Assembly (NCBI RefSeq): GCF_048593165.1
Contig: NZ_CP184271.1
DNA: 64,000 nt
Strand: one strand, 5' to 3'
Origin: Pectobacterium sp013449375
Lineage (GTDB): Bacteria; Pseudomonadota; Gammaproteobacteria; Enterobacterales; Enterobacteriaceae
How positions within the stretch are numbered: the first letter of the stretch is position 1; the number at the start of each line of letters is the position of its first letter. The notes beneath the pieces were generated by a model. It was not told the origin of the DNA, searched no databases, and saw nothing but the letters and a program-made list of their open reading frames with translations. Below, piece by piece: positions 25,346 through 33,186 of this stretch. The position numbers were made by a program, and so were the translations under genes.

Positions 25346-25377
25346 GGAGTTGATGATAATTTCCGTCCATCAACTCC
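25346..25377 (+). terminator. Hairpin after the STAND gene
   Basis: GGAGTTGATG and CATCAACTCC form a perfect 10-bp stem with a 12-base loop, 11 bp after the stop. Only a weak TAATTGAATGATT tail follows, so termination is plausible but not certain. Confidence 0.55.
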
Positions 25378-25502
25378 TAATTGAATGATTAAAAAATTAC
25401 CACCTTTATTTTTTCTTACCAGCTACGGTCAAATATAGTCGGCCTTTTCATTCCCTACTCTGAATTCAATACTACAGTATTGCAGTGACTTACAATTTCC
25501 CC

Positions 25503-25682
25503 TCACGCCACCAACACCTCAACCCACATTTTTCCCAGCTCGTCTTTGGCGGCAGCTGGTAGGCCGTCGTCGGTGATGATGCTGTCGAATACGTTGAGCG
25601 GCGTGGCGAGGTGGGTAGCGATGCGGCCGTATTTTGAGGTGCCGCACAGCAGTACGCGTTTTCTGTTGGCTGAACATCACGG
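25503..25682 (-). pseudogene. Remnant of a DeoR-family regulator, internally deleted
   Basis: The minus strand encodes VLLCGTSKYGRIATHLATP...VFDSIITDDGLPAAAKDELGKM.VEVLVA and a stop, almost identical to the last 50 residues of the DeoR-type regulator at 26599-27360. Directly in front, VMFSQQK from the middle of that protein is joined in another frame, so about 120 codons between are missing. Upstream the sequence changes to a copy of the ugpB promoter. A non-functional chimeric scar. Confidence 0.85.
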
Positions 25683-25750
25683 CGTTTTTTGGGCGAAAAC
25701 AAACATGGCATGCGCGTATGACAGAAAAATAACGGGAAAATGACAAAGAG
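25680..25750 (-). repeat. Degenerate copy of the ugpB upstream region with PhoB units
   Basis: Matches 20632-20715: shared blocks include ACGGCGTTTTTT, AAACATG.CATG.GCG and ATGACAGAAAAATAAC. Three PhoB-like 11-mers survive at 25713-25745 on the minus strand (TTGTCATTTTC, CCGTTATTTTT, CTGTCATACGC); one unit has been lost. It points into the deoR remnant. Confidence 0.8.
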
Positions 25751-25808
25751 AGGGAGAGGTAAAAGCACCGATTAAACATACTATTTCGTGCCACTACGAC
25801 TGCGAACA

Positions 25809-25852
25809 TTGTAGAAAACCCGTAATTTAGACTATAGTTATTATTACTAGTC
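25809..25852 (+). promoter_or_regulatory. Putative promoter/operator of the toxin-antitoxin pair
   Basis: TTGTAG and TATAGT are spaced 18 bases apart. The -10 lies inside an imperfect inverted repeat, GACTATAGT...ACTAGTC (25830-25852), 18 bp before the toxin start, where autorepression by the antitoxin would be expected. Confidence 0.4.
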
Positions 25853-25869
25853 ATGTTTAAGGATGAACC

Positions 25870-26295
25870 GTGGCGGTATACACGACAAAGCTCTTCGATA
25901 AAAAACTAAAAAGCGAACTACTTTCAGACAGTTACCTTTGTGAGATTGCTCATGAGGTAATGAATGGTCGCTTTGAGGGTGACCTTGGCGGTGGTGTGAT
26001 TAAGAAACGAATCGCATTGAATGCCGGAAAGCGTGCAGGAGCCAGAACTATCATCTTTTTCAAACTGGGCTCTAATCTATTTTTTGCCGATGGATGGAAA
26101 AAAAATCAGGTAAGGAAAGGTGTTAAAGAAATTCAGGATGACGAGCTAGCTGTTTATAAAGACATTGCTGGTGACCTACTTCAACTCACCGTTCAACAAC
26201 TAGCTCAATTGGTAAAAGTGAAAGAACTACGAGAGGTGGAATGCGATGGCTGCAAAGATGAAAGAGCTGCAGGAAATGGCAAAAAGCCTGCATGA
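25870..26295 (+). CDS. RelE/HigB-type toxin
   Basis: 141 residues beginning at GTG (AGGA ten bases upstream). The body VYTTKLFDKKLKSELLSDSYLCEIAHEVMNGRFEGDLGGGVIKKRIA...GARTIIFFKLGSNLFFADGWKKNQ looks like the RelE-superfamily HigB-2/PF06296 group, which cleaves ribosome-bound mRNA. The C-terminal stretch (VKVKELREVECDGCKDERAAGNGKKPA) is an extension read through the overlap with the antitoxin gene. Toxin before antitoxin is the usual HigBA order. The gene is intact. Confidence 0.8.
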   Translation: MAVYTTKLFDKKLKSELLSDSYLCEIAHEVMNGRFEGDLGGGVIKKRIALNAGKRAGARTIIFFKLGSNLFFADGWKKNQVRKGVKEIQDDELAVYKDIAGDLLQLTVQQLAQLVKVKELREVECDGCKDERAAGNGKKPA

Positions 26296-26575
26296 ACACG
26301 GGGGTATCACTGATACCACAATGGAACGCATCAATAATCGGGTTGCAGCACGGGAATTCCGTGAACGCATCGAGCAAGCTCACGCAATGAGCGGTGCAGA
26401 AATTCAGAACATGCGCTCCCGTTATAAAATGTCGCAATCTTCTTTAGCTTACGCTCTCAATATGTCCGTTGAGAGCGTCTCAAAATGGGAACGGAATGAG
26501 AAGAAACCCTCAGGGGCTGCGCTACGTCTTCTCAATATAATCAACGAGAAAGGTCTGGATATTTTTGCCAGTTAG
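26246..26575 (+). CDS. HigA-like XRE-family antitoxin
   Basis: 109 residues. A helical N-terminus (MAAKMKELQEMAKSLHEHGG), presumably toxin-binding, precedes a helix-turn-helix of the Cro/CI type (MRSRYKMSQSSLAYALNMSVESVSKWERNEKKPSGAALRLLNII, residues 52-100). It overlaps the toxin gene by 50 bp in another frame, longer than usual, so the two are tightly coupled. A later internal ATG is possible but would remove the toxin-binding region. It converges on the DeoR regulator with a 23-bp gap. Confidence 0.82.
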   Translation: MAAKMKELQEMAKSLHEHGGITDTTMERINNRVAAREFRERIEQAHAMSGAEIQNMRSRYKMSQSSLAYALNMSVESVSKWERNEKKPSGAALRLLNIINEKGLDIFAS

Positions 26576-26598
26576 GCAAACAGACATAAACAACCCCC

Positions 26599-27360
26599 TC
26601 ACCCCGCCACCAGCACCTCAACCCCCATTTTGCTCAAGGCGTCTTTGGCGGCAGCAGGTAGGCCGTCGTCGGTGATGATACTATCGAATACGCTGAGCGG
26701 CGTGGCGAGGTGGGTGGCGATGCGGCCGTATTTTGAGGTGTCACATAGCAGTACGCACTTGCTGCTGGCTTCTACCGCCGCTCGTTTCACGACCACTTTG
26801 TCTTCATTCGGCGTGGACAGCCCGCGCAGGCTCCACGAAGAGGCGGAGATAAAGGCGATATCAATAAACAGGTTGCGCAGCGCCTGCGCGACGGCTTCTC
26901 CAATGCAGGAACGATTTTCCCGGCACAGCGTGCCGCCCGTGTGGATCATGCGGCACTGGCTGGACTCAATCATAAAAGCGGCAATCGCAAAATCGTTGGT
27001 GACAATCAGGAGATCGTCGCGTTCCGCCAGCTCGCGCGCCAGCGATAGCGTGGTAGTACCTGCATCCAGATAAATGCAGCTATTCAACGGAATGTGCTGC
27101 GCCGCCAGTTTACCCATCGCCGCTTTCTGCTGGCTGAACATCACCGATTTATCCTGATGCGACGGCTCGATCGCCAACCGTTCAGGCGAGCGCACGCCAC
27201 CCGAGACGCTCAGCAGCAGGCCGTCCTGCTCCAGCTTTTGCACGTCGCGCCGTACCGTCATGTGCGACACGCCCAGCCGCTCGGTCAGTTCGTTAATGCT
27301 TACCGCGCCGCGCTCGGCGATCAGCGCCAGAATCTGTTGATGACGTTCTACTGGAATCAC
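26599..27360 (-). CDS. ygbI: DeoR-family regulator of the threonate/erythronate cluster
   Basis: 253 residues. N-terminal winged helix (RHQQILALIAERGAVSINELTERLGVSHMTVRRDVQKLEQDGLLLSVSGGV), then the DeoR sensor domain with the ISOCOT-like fold (YLDAGTTTLSLARELA; IVTNDFAIA; FISASSWSLRGLSTPNEDKVVVKRA; LCDTSKYGR). It follows E. coli YgbI closely, including the IPVERHQQIL start, so I use GTG 27360; the open frame to 27429 has an unlikely leader. It diverges from ltnD and probably represses the operon, with a phosphorylated sugar acid as effector (inference). Its 3' end is partly duplicated at 25503-25682. Confidence 0.9.
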   Translation of the reverse strand: MIPVERHQQILALIAERGAVSINELTERLGVSHMTVRRDVQKLEQDGLLLSVSGGVRSPERLAIEPSHQDKSVMFSQQKAAMGKLAAQHIPLNSCIYLDAGTTTLSLARELAERDDLLIVTNDFAIAAFMIESSQCRMIHTGGTLCRENRSCIGEAVAQALRNLFIDIAFISASSWSLRGLSTPNEDKVVVKRAAVEASSKCVLLCDTSKYGRIATHLATPLSVFDSIITDDGLPAAAKDALSKMGVEVLVAG

Positions 27361-27698
27361 GCTGTCCGTTCCCTGTTTGGTTGTGCTGGTGTGATAAATA
27401 GGGGGGCTGATAAATATTGTGAGAAACACCCCTTTTGATGACGATAATTATCATAAATTCACGTCATAAACCACGCCAGACATGATTGCATTCATCGTTA
27501 GGCAGCGAGAGATCATGTTTAATCGAATGATATACAAGGAAAATCACGGATTTCTCTTTCCACGTAGTGTTCAGCCACACTGTATCATCACGATCTCAAT
27601 GTTAATTTATGTGATAAAAATCACCATATTTTGTCCTGATAGTCCTTATATTTAACACCATAGAACAAAAAATCACTATTTTTAACAAGGCAACCACG
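27361..27698. promoter_or_regulatory. Divergent ygbI-ltnD control region
   Basis: 338 bp, AT-rich, with no gene. A perfect inverted repeat GTGAT-AAAA-ATCAC lies at 27611-27624, with a further AAATCAC/GTGATTT-like motif near 27670. Either could be a regulator operator or, given the TGTGA-like ends, a weak CRP site. Promoters are expected on both strands. Confidence 0.45.
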
Positions 27699-28613
27699 AT
27701 GAAAAAGACTTCTGATTATGCTGTCGCCGTTATCGGTCTGGGTTCCATGGGGTTTGGCGCGGCGGCGTCCTGTATCAACGCGGGGCTGACGACCTATGGC
27801 GTCGATCTCAACCCACAGGCGCTGGAACGGTTACGTCAGGCGGGTGCGGCAGACGCTGACACGAAAATTGATGCCTTTGCCGACAAGCTGGATGCCATCG
27901 TGCTGCTGGTCGTAAACGCCGCACAGGTGAACGGCATTTTGTTCGGTGAACCGCAGGTCGCCACGAAACTCAAGCCAGGCACCGTGGTCATGGTGTCCTC
28001 TACCATCTCCGCGCAGGATGCCAAAACTATTGGGCAACGTCTGGCAGAACATCAGCTCATTATGCTGGATGCACCCGTCTCCGGCGGGGCGGCCAAAGCC
28101 GCCGCTGGCGACATGACGGTAATGGCATCCGGTTCCGAGCTGGCGTTTGAGAAACTGAAACCGGTACTCGATGCCGTCGCGGGCAAGGTCTACCGCATCG
28201 GTGAAGAAATCGGGCTGGGCGCAACGGTTAAAATTATTCACCAGTTGCTGGCTGGCGTACACATCGCCGCCGGTGCGGAAGCGATGGCGCTGGCCGCTCG
28301 CGCCGATATCCCGCTGGATATTATGTATGACGTGGTGACCAACGCCGCAGGGAATTCCTGGATGTTTGAGAACCGCATGCGCCACGTTGTCGATGGCGAT
28401 TACACGCCAAAATCCGCCGTCGATATCTTCGTGAAAGATCTGGGACTGGTTACCGACACCGCTAAATCGCTGCACTTCCCACTGCCGCTGGCCTCCACGG
28501 CATTCAACATGTTTACCGCCGCCAGCAACGCCGGATTCGGTAAAGAAGACGACAGCGCGGTCATCAAGATTTTTAACGGCATTACGCTGCCGGAAAAGAA
28601 GGAGACACCATGA
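27699..28613 (+). CDS. ltnD: L-threonate dehydrogenase
   Basis: 304 residues (YgbJ of E. coli) of the beta-hydroxyacid dehydrogenase family. The NAD-binding Rossmann motif is VIGLGSMGFGAAAS (residues 12-25), the substrate-binding block is LDAPVSGGAAKAA, and the catalytic Lys lies in GLGATVKIIHQLL. It oxidises L-threonate (or D-erythronate) at C2 to the 2-oxo acid, the entry step. The family function was established for the ygbJKLMN-type clusters. It overlaps otnK by 4 bp. Confidence 0.92.
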   Translation: MKKTSDYAVAVIGLGSMGFGAAASCINAGLTTYGVDLNPQALERLRQAGAADADTKIDAFADKLDAIVLLVVNAAQVNGILFGEPQVATKLKPGTVVMVSSTISAQDAKTIGQRLAEHQLIMLDAPVSGGAAKAAAGDMTVMASGSELAFEKLKPVLDAVAGKVYRIGEEIGLGATVKIIHQLLAGVHIAAGAEAMALAARADIPLDIMYDVVTNAAGNSWMFENRMRHVVDGDYTPKSAVDIFVKDLGLVTDTAKSLHFPLPLASTAFNMFTAASNAGFGKEDDSAVIKIFNGITLPEKKETP

Positions 28614-29875
28614 TCAAGCTAGGTGTGATTGCCGACGATTTTACCGGTGCGACGGATATCGCCAGCTTTTTGGTGAACAATGGGCTACCGACCGTCCAGC
28701 TCAACGGCGTGCCGCCGTCCGACTTTAAGGTTGAGACGCAGGCCGTGGTCATTAGCCTGAAATCGCGCTCCTGCTCAGCGGAGCAAGCGGTGGCGGATTC
28801 CCTCAAGGCGCTGACGTGGCTACAACAACAGGGCTGCCAGCAGTTCTACTTTAAGTATTGCTCCACCTTCGACAGCACCGCGAAAGGCAACATCGGTCCG
28901 GTGACCGATGCGCTGTTGGAACAGCTCGGCGAAACGCAGACCATCATCTCTCCGGCGCTGCCGGTGAACGGCAGAACCGTCTATCAGGGTCATTTATTCG
29001 TGATGGATCAGCTGCTGTCCGAATCCGGAATGCGCCACCACCCCGTCACGCCGATGACGGACAGCAACCTGATGCGCGTCATGGAACAGCAGGCAGCCGG
29101 ACGCTGCGGGCTGGTGCCGTATGCCGTGATGGATCAGGGCGCGGAAGCCGTCAAACAGCGGCTGGCGCAGTTGAAAGAACAAGGCATCCGCTATGTGGTG
29201 CTGGATACGTTGAACGAACAACACCTGCTAACGCAGGGCGAAGCACTGCGCGACATGAAGCTGGTTACCGGCGGTTCCGGCCTGGCGATGGGTCTGGCAC
29301 GTCAGTGGGCAGAACCCGCGACACAAACTGGTTCCGCCACCGAGGCGGGCAAGCCGCAGTCCGGCGCAGGCGTTGTGCTGTCCGGCTCCTGTTCGGTCAT
29401 GACCAATAAGCAGGTCGCCCAGTACCTGAAACAGGCGGCGGGTCGCGCTATTGACGTTGCTCGCAGCCTGCAAGGCGATGAATCCTACGTGCAGGAATTG
29501 GTTGATTGGGTGAAATCCCACCGTGACGACGCGCTCGCACCGCTTCTGTACGCCACCTCATCACCTGACGAACTGGCACAGATTCAGCAGCGCTGGGGGG
29601 CAGAAGCCAGCAGCCAGGCGGTGGAGAAACTGTTTGCTGCCGTCGCTCGCCAGCTTCAGCAGGACGGCTTTCAGCGCTTCATCATCGCGGGCGGTGAAAC
29701 CTCCAGCATCGTGGTGCAAACGCTGGGTATTCACGCGTTCCATATCGGGCCGTCCATTTCTCCCGGCGTGCCGTGGGTGCGTTCTACCAATCACCCACTC
29801 TCGCTGGCGCTGAAATCCGGCAATTTTGGCGATGAAGACTTTTTTGCCCGCGCCCAAAAGGAGTTTGCCGCATGA
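28610..29875 (+). CDS. otnK: 3-oxo-tetronate kinase
   Basis: 421 residues (YgbK, former DUF1537). The N-terminal domain has the signature GVIADDFTGATDIASFL; the C-terminal nucleotide-binding domain has LSGSCSVMTNKQV and FIIAGGETSSIVVQTLG. It phosphorylates 3-oxo-tetronate at O4. Overlaps of 4 bp at both ends (ATGA) place it firmly in the operon. Confidence 0.93.
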   Translation: MIKLGVIADDFTGATDIASFLVNNGLPTVQLNGVPPSDFKVETQAVVISLKSRSCSAEQAVADSLKALTWLQQQGCQQFYFKYCSTFDSTAKGNIGPVTDALLEQLGETQTIISPALPVNGRTVYQGHLFVMDQLLSESGMRHHPVTPMTDSNLMRVMEQQAAGRCGLVPYAVMDQGAEAVKQRLAQLKEQGIRYVVLDTLNEQHLLTQGEALRDMKLVTGGSGLAMGLARQWAEPATQTGSATEAGKPQSGAGVVLSGSCSVMTNKQVAQYLKQAAGRAIDVARSLQGDESYVQELVDWVKSHRDDALAPLLYATSSPDELAQIQQRWGAEASSQAVEKLFAAVARQLQQDGFQRFIIAGGETSSIVVQTLGIHAFHIGPSISPGVPWVRSTNHPLSLALKSGNFGDEDFFARAQKEFAA

Positions 29876-30528
29876 GTGAAAAACACCACAGCACCGAAGC
29901 CACGTTGAACAACGAGCAGCGCGCACGCGCGGAAATGGTCAAGCTGGGTGCGTCCTTTTTCCAGCGCGGCTACGCCACTGGCTCAGCGGGCAACCTCTCG
30001 CTGCTACTGGATGACGGTACGCTGCTGGCAACGCCGACTGGCTCCTGCCTCGGCGATCTGGATGCCGAGCGGCTGTCAAAAGTCAGCCTGAGCGGCGAGT
30101 GGATCTCTGGGGATAAGCCATCGAAAGAGGTCAGCTTTCACCTGTCAATTTACCGTAACGATCCCGAGTGCAAGGCGATCGTACACCTGCACAGCACCTA
30201 CCTGACGGCGCTCTCCTGTCTGGAAGGGCTGGATACGCAGGATGCCATCAAGCCGTTCACGCCCTATGTGGTCATGCGCGTCGGTAAAGTGCCCGTCGTG
30301 CCTTATTACCGCCCCGGTGATGCCCGGCTCGGTGAAGATCTGGCAAAGCTGGCTTCACGCTATAAAGCGTTCCTGTTGGCTAACCACGGCCCCGTCGTTA
30401 CTGGCAAAGACCTACGCGCAGCGGCGGACAACATGGAAGAGCTGGAAGAAACTGCCAAGCTGATTTTTATTCTCGGTGACCGAAAAATTCGCTACCTCAC
30501 CGCAGACGAAATTACCGAGCTCTCTTGA
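29872..30528 (+). CDS. otnC: 3-oxo-tetronate 4-phosphate decarboxylase
   Basis: 218 residues (YgbL), class II aldolase/adducin fold. Zn-binding His residues are in AIVHLHSTYLTAL and LLANHGPVV. Other family motifs are GSAGNLSLLLDDG and PTGSCLGDL near the N-terminus and the catalytic Glu in PSKEVSFHL. It decarboxylates 3-oxo-tetronate 4-phosphate to dihydroxyacetone phosphate, which feeds glycolysis. Confidence 0.92.
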   Translation: MSEKHHSTEATLNNEQRARAEMVKLGASFFQRGYATGSAGNLSLLLDDGTLLATPTGSCLGDLDAERLSKVSLSGEWISGDKPSKEVSFHLSIYRNDPECKAIVHLHSTYLTALSCLEGLDTQDAIKPFTPYVVMRVGKVPVVPYYRPGDARLGEDLAKLASRYKAFLLANHGPVVTGKDLRAAADNMEELEETAKLIFILGDRKIRYLTADEITELS

Positions 30529-30561
30529 TGAGCCACTTTTTACTGAGCGATGGAGTTAACC

Positions 30562-31350
30562 ATGCCTAAGTTTGCTGCCAATCTTTCTATGCTGTTTACT
30601 GACGTGCCGTTTCTCGATCGGTTTAAAGCCGCTGCCGATGCGGGTTTCACCTCGGTCGAGTACCTGTTTCCTTATGAATATCCGGCACCGCTGCTGGCGG
30701 AAAAACTGCGGGAAAATGGCTTAAAGCAGGTGTTGTTCAATACCGCACCCGGCAATGTTGCCGCAGGCGAATGGGGCGTCTCAGCCCTGCCCGACCGCAT
30801 TGAGGATGCTCGCCGTGATATCGACAACGCGCTGGAATATGCGCTGGCGCTGAACTGCCCTTCGGTGCTGGTGATGGGCGGCGTCGTCCCGCCCGGTGAA
30901 GACCGTGCTGCCTACCAGCAAACCTTTATCGATAACCTGCGCTACGCCGCCGATAAGTTTGCGCCGCACGGCATCAATATCATGATTGAAGCACTGAGCG
31001 CGAAGGTGAAACCCAATTATCTGTTCGCCAGCCAGTATCAGGCGCTGGAATTAGCCAATTTGATCGACCGACCTAATGTGTATATCCAGCTGGATTTCTT
31101 CCATGCACAAATTGTCGATGGCAACCTGGCACAAATTATTCACGATTTGGCTGGCCGTATCGGACATATTCAAATTGCGTCTGTCCCTGCACGACATGAG
31201 CCCGATGAAGGGGAAATTAATTATCCATTCATCTTTGCCGAATTAGATCGCGTGAATTATTCCGGCTGGGTTGGCTGTGAATATAACCCGCGCGGTAAAA
31301 CCGAAGACGGATTGGGATGGGCTAAACCTTGGCTGGAGAAAAAACACTAA
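30562..31350 (+). CDS. otnI: 2-oxo-tetronate isomerase
   Basis: 262 residues (YgbM), hydroxypyruvate-isomerase-like xylose isomerase TIM barrel. N-terminal MPKFAANLSMLFTDVPFLDRF, central IMIEALSAKVKPNYLF with the metal-binding Glu, QLDFFHAQIVDG and HIQIASVPARHEPDEGEINY match the family. It converts 2-oxo- to 3-oxo-tetronate, between LtnD and OtnK in the pathway. ATG 30562 has GGAG eight bases before it; a start four codons upstream would bury that site. Confidence 0.92.
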   Translation: MPKFAANLSMLFTDVPFLDRFKAAADAGFTSVEYLFPYEYPAPLLAEKLRENGLKQVLFNTAPGNVAAGEWGVSALPDRIEDARRDIDNALEYALALNCPSVLVMGGVVPPGEDRAAYQQTFIDNLRYAADKFAPHGINIMIEALSAKVKPNYLFASQYQALELANLIDRPNVYIQLDFFHAQIVDGNLAQIIHDLAGRIGHIQIASVPARHEPDEGEINYPFIFAELDRVNYSGWVGCEYNPRGKTEDGLGWAKPWLEKKH

Positions 31351-31413
31351 TTCATTACGTTTAAAAAAGACCAACACCAGAGACACATTTTTACATAGAA
31401 AAAATAGAACAGA

Positions 31414-31434
31414 CTCCCGTAGTTATTACGGGAG
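31414..31434 (+). other. Stem-loop between otnI and the permease gene
   Basis: CTCCCGTA and TACGGGAG form an 8-bp stem with a 5-base loop in a 169-bp gap, without a U-run. It may stabilise the upstream mRNA or reduce read-through into the permease gene. Confidence 0.5.
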
Positions 31435-31519
31435 CCACCACTAAGCGTATTCAAATAATAAACAATCATCCCATTTATTTCATTCGACTAATTGAAATAG
31501 GGTTACTGAGGATAAGAAT

Positions 31520-32878
31520 ATGGCCACCTCGCTCTTACTCTGCATCGCTATCGCCGGTGTGTTACTCTTGCTATTAATGGTTATTAAGTTAAAAGTTCAG
31601 CCTTTTGTTGCGTTATTAGTTGTCAGCTTGCTGGTTGCTCTGGCTACAGGAATACCCACAGAAGAAATAATGAAAGTCATGACCAGTGGGATGGGCGGCG
31701 TATTAGGCTCAATCACCATGATAATCGGTCTGGGTGCCATGTTGGGAAGAATGATCGAAATTTCTGGCGGAGCCGAATCTCTGGCAAAGAAATTTACCCA
31801 AACACTGGGAGAAAAGCGCGTTATTGCGGCGCTGACTATGGCAGCATTTATTCTCGGCATTCCGGTATTCTTTGATGTCGGCTTTATTATCCTCGCCCCA
31901 ATTATTTACGGCTTTGCGAAAGTCGCGAAAGTCTCTCCACTTAAATTCGGTTTGCCCGTCGCCGGTGTGATGCTGACTGTGCACGTTGCGCTTCCCCCTC
32001 ACCCAGGCCCAGTGGCTGCGGCCAGTTTGTTAAAAGCCGATGTGGGCTGGTTAACTATCTTAGGGCTGGCGATTTCTATTCCTGTCGGCATTATCGGTTT
32101 CTGGGTTGCCAAATATCTCAATCGCCGCCAATACGCCTTATCTGTTGATGTGCTAGAGCAATTACAACTCACGAAAACGGAAGACAAAAGTGAGGCCGTC
32201 CAACATAAAAATGCCCCCTCTGCGGGTTTGGTTACCGCGCTGATTGTCATTCCTATCGCAATTATTATGCTCGGCACCGTGGCGGCGACGCTATTCCCAG
32301 CAGGCCACCCACTGCGTAATGTCACTACACTGGTCGGTTCTCCTGCTGTTGCGCTACTGATTGCCCTGGCACTGGCGGTTTACTTTATTGCCATGCGTCG
32401 CGGCTGGTCGCTTGAAAAGACAGGCAGCGTCATGGGAGACGCGATGCCTGCTGCGGCGGTTGTCATCATGGTGACCGGTGCGGGCGGCGTGTTCGGTAAA
32501 GTGCTGGTGGAATCGGGCGTGGGTAAAGCGCTGGCAGATACGCTGACCAGCATTCACCTGCCGCTGGTGCCTGCTGCGTTTCTTTTGTCGCTGGCGCTGC
32601 GTGCCTCGCAAGGTTCGGCTACCGTCGCTATTCTCACCACCTGCGGCCTGCTGAGCGAAGCTGTCAGCGGTCTGAACCAGATGCAACTGGTGCTGGTGAC
32701 GCTGTCTGCCTGCTTTGGGGGATTGGGATTATCACACGTTAATGACTCCGGCTTCTGGATCGTCACCAAGTATCTGGGGCTCTCCGTCGCCGATGGTCTG
32801 CGCACCTGGACAGTGCTGACGACGATCCTCGGGTTGTCTGGCTTCCTCTTCACCTGGGCATTGTGGCTGGTTATGTAA
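31520..32878 (+). CDS. ygbN: GntP-family permease, probably for threonate/erythronate
   Basis: 452 residues with about 12-14 hydrophobic segments and GntP family blocks: GMGGVLGSITMIIGLGAMLGRMIE, GIPVFFDVGFIILAPIIYG, ALPPHPGPVAAA, RASQGSATVAILTTCGL and LGLSHVNDSGFWIV. GntP proteins are proton symporters for sugar acids. Gene context implies uptake of the tetronates degraded by LtnD-OtnKCI; the substrate is inferred. Confidence 0.88.
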   Translation: MATSLLLCIAIAGVLLLLLMVIKLKVQPFVALLVVSLLVALATGIPTEEIMKVMTSGMGGVLGSITMIIGLGAMLGRMIEISGGAESLAKKFTQTLGEKRVIAALTMAAFILGIPVFFDVGFIILAPIIYGFAKVAKVSPLKFGLPVAGVMLTVHVALPPHPGPVAAASLLKADVGWLTILGLAISIPVGIIGFWVAKYLNRRQYALSVDVLEQLQLTKTEDKSEAVQHKNAPSAGLVTALIVIPIAIIMLGTVAATLFPAGHPLRNVTTLVGSPAVALLIALALAVYFIAMRRGWSLEKTGSVMGDAMPAAAVVIMVTGAGGVFGKVLVESGVGKALADTLTSIHLPLVPAAFLLSLALRASQGSATVAILTTCGLLSEAVSGLNQMQLVLVTLSACFGGLGLSHVNDSGFWIVTKYLGLSVADGLRTWTVLTTILGLSGFLFTWALWLVM

Positions 32879-32894
32879 CCACGTGAAATTTCAC

Positions 32895-32919
32895 CATGGG
32901 GAGGCTGCGGCTTCCCCAT
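32895..32919 (+). terminator. Hairpin after ygbN
   Basis: ATGGGGA...TCCCCAT with inner GGC/GGC-type pairing forms a stable stem just after the permease stop, without a T-run. The remaining gap to 33186 shows no gene, only the likely promoter of the first chemoreceptor. Confidence 0.45.
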
Positions 32920-33186
32920 TGGTATCAACCAAATACGGCATTTACATACCTCCTTTATGCTGACAAATGCGCCCTTTTTACTCCCATATTCCACATCTAC
33001 CCGTTTTCTCCCCGCCTTTATAATGTCTCTTGGGTAAGAAACAACGTGCTCTTCTGCCCGCTCTCGCAAATCGGCATACAGCAGTGTGCAATCAGAAATA
33101 CAACCCAATTCCTGACTTGTTGTAAAGGATGACCAATCGGTAAGGCAAAGTCTGTGTCAATCAATGAAAAATAATAAAGGAACATT

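Noticed and set aside
25519..25854. 111-codon open frame on the minus strand over the deoR remnant
   Set aside because: It reads the regulator fragment partly out of frame and runs through a promoter copy; the pseudogene explains it better.
20596..26598. Prophage or integrative element
   Set aside because: No integrase, structural or transfer genes, no tRNA target and no flanking direct repeats that I could find; treated as an accessory hotspot instead.
32554..33108. 184-codon open frame opposite the end of ygbN
   Set aside because: Antisense shadow of the permease frame; no ribosome site or domain.
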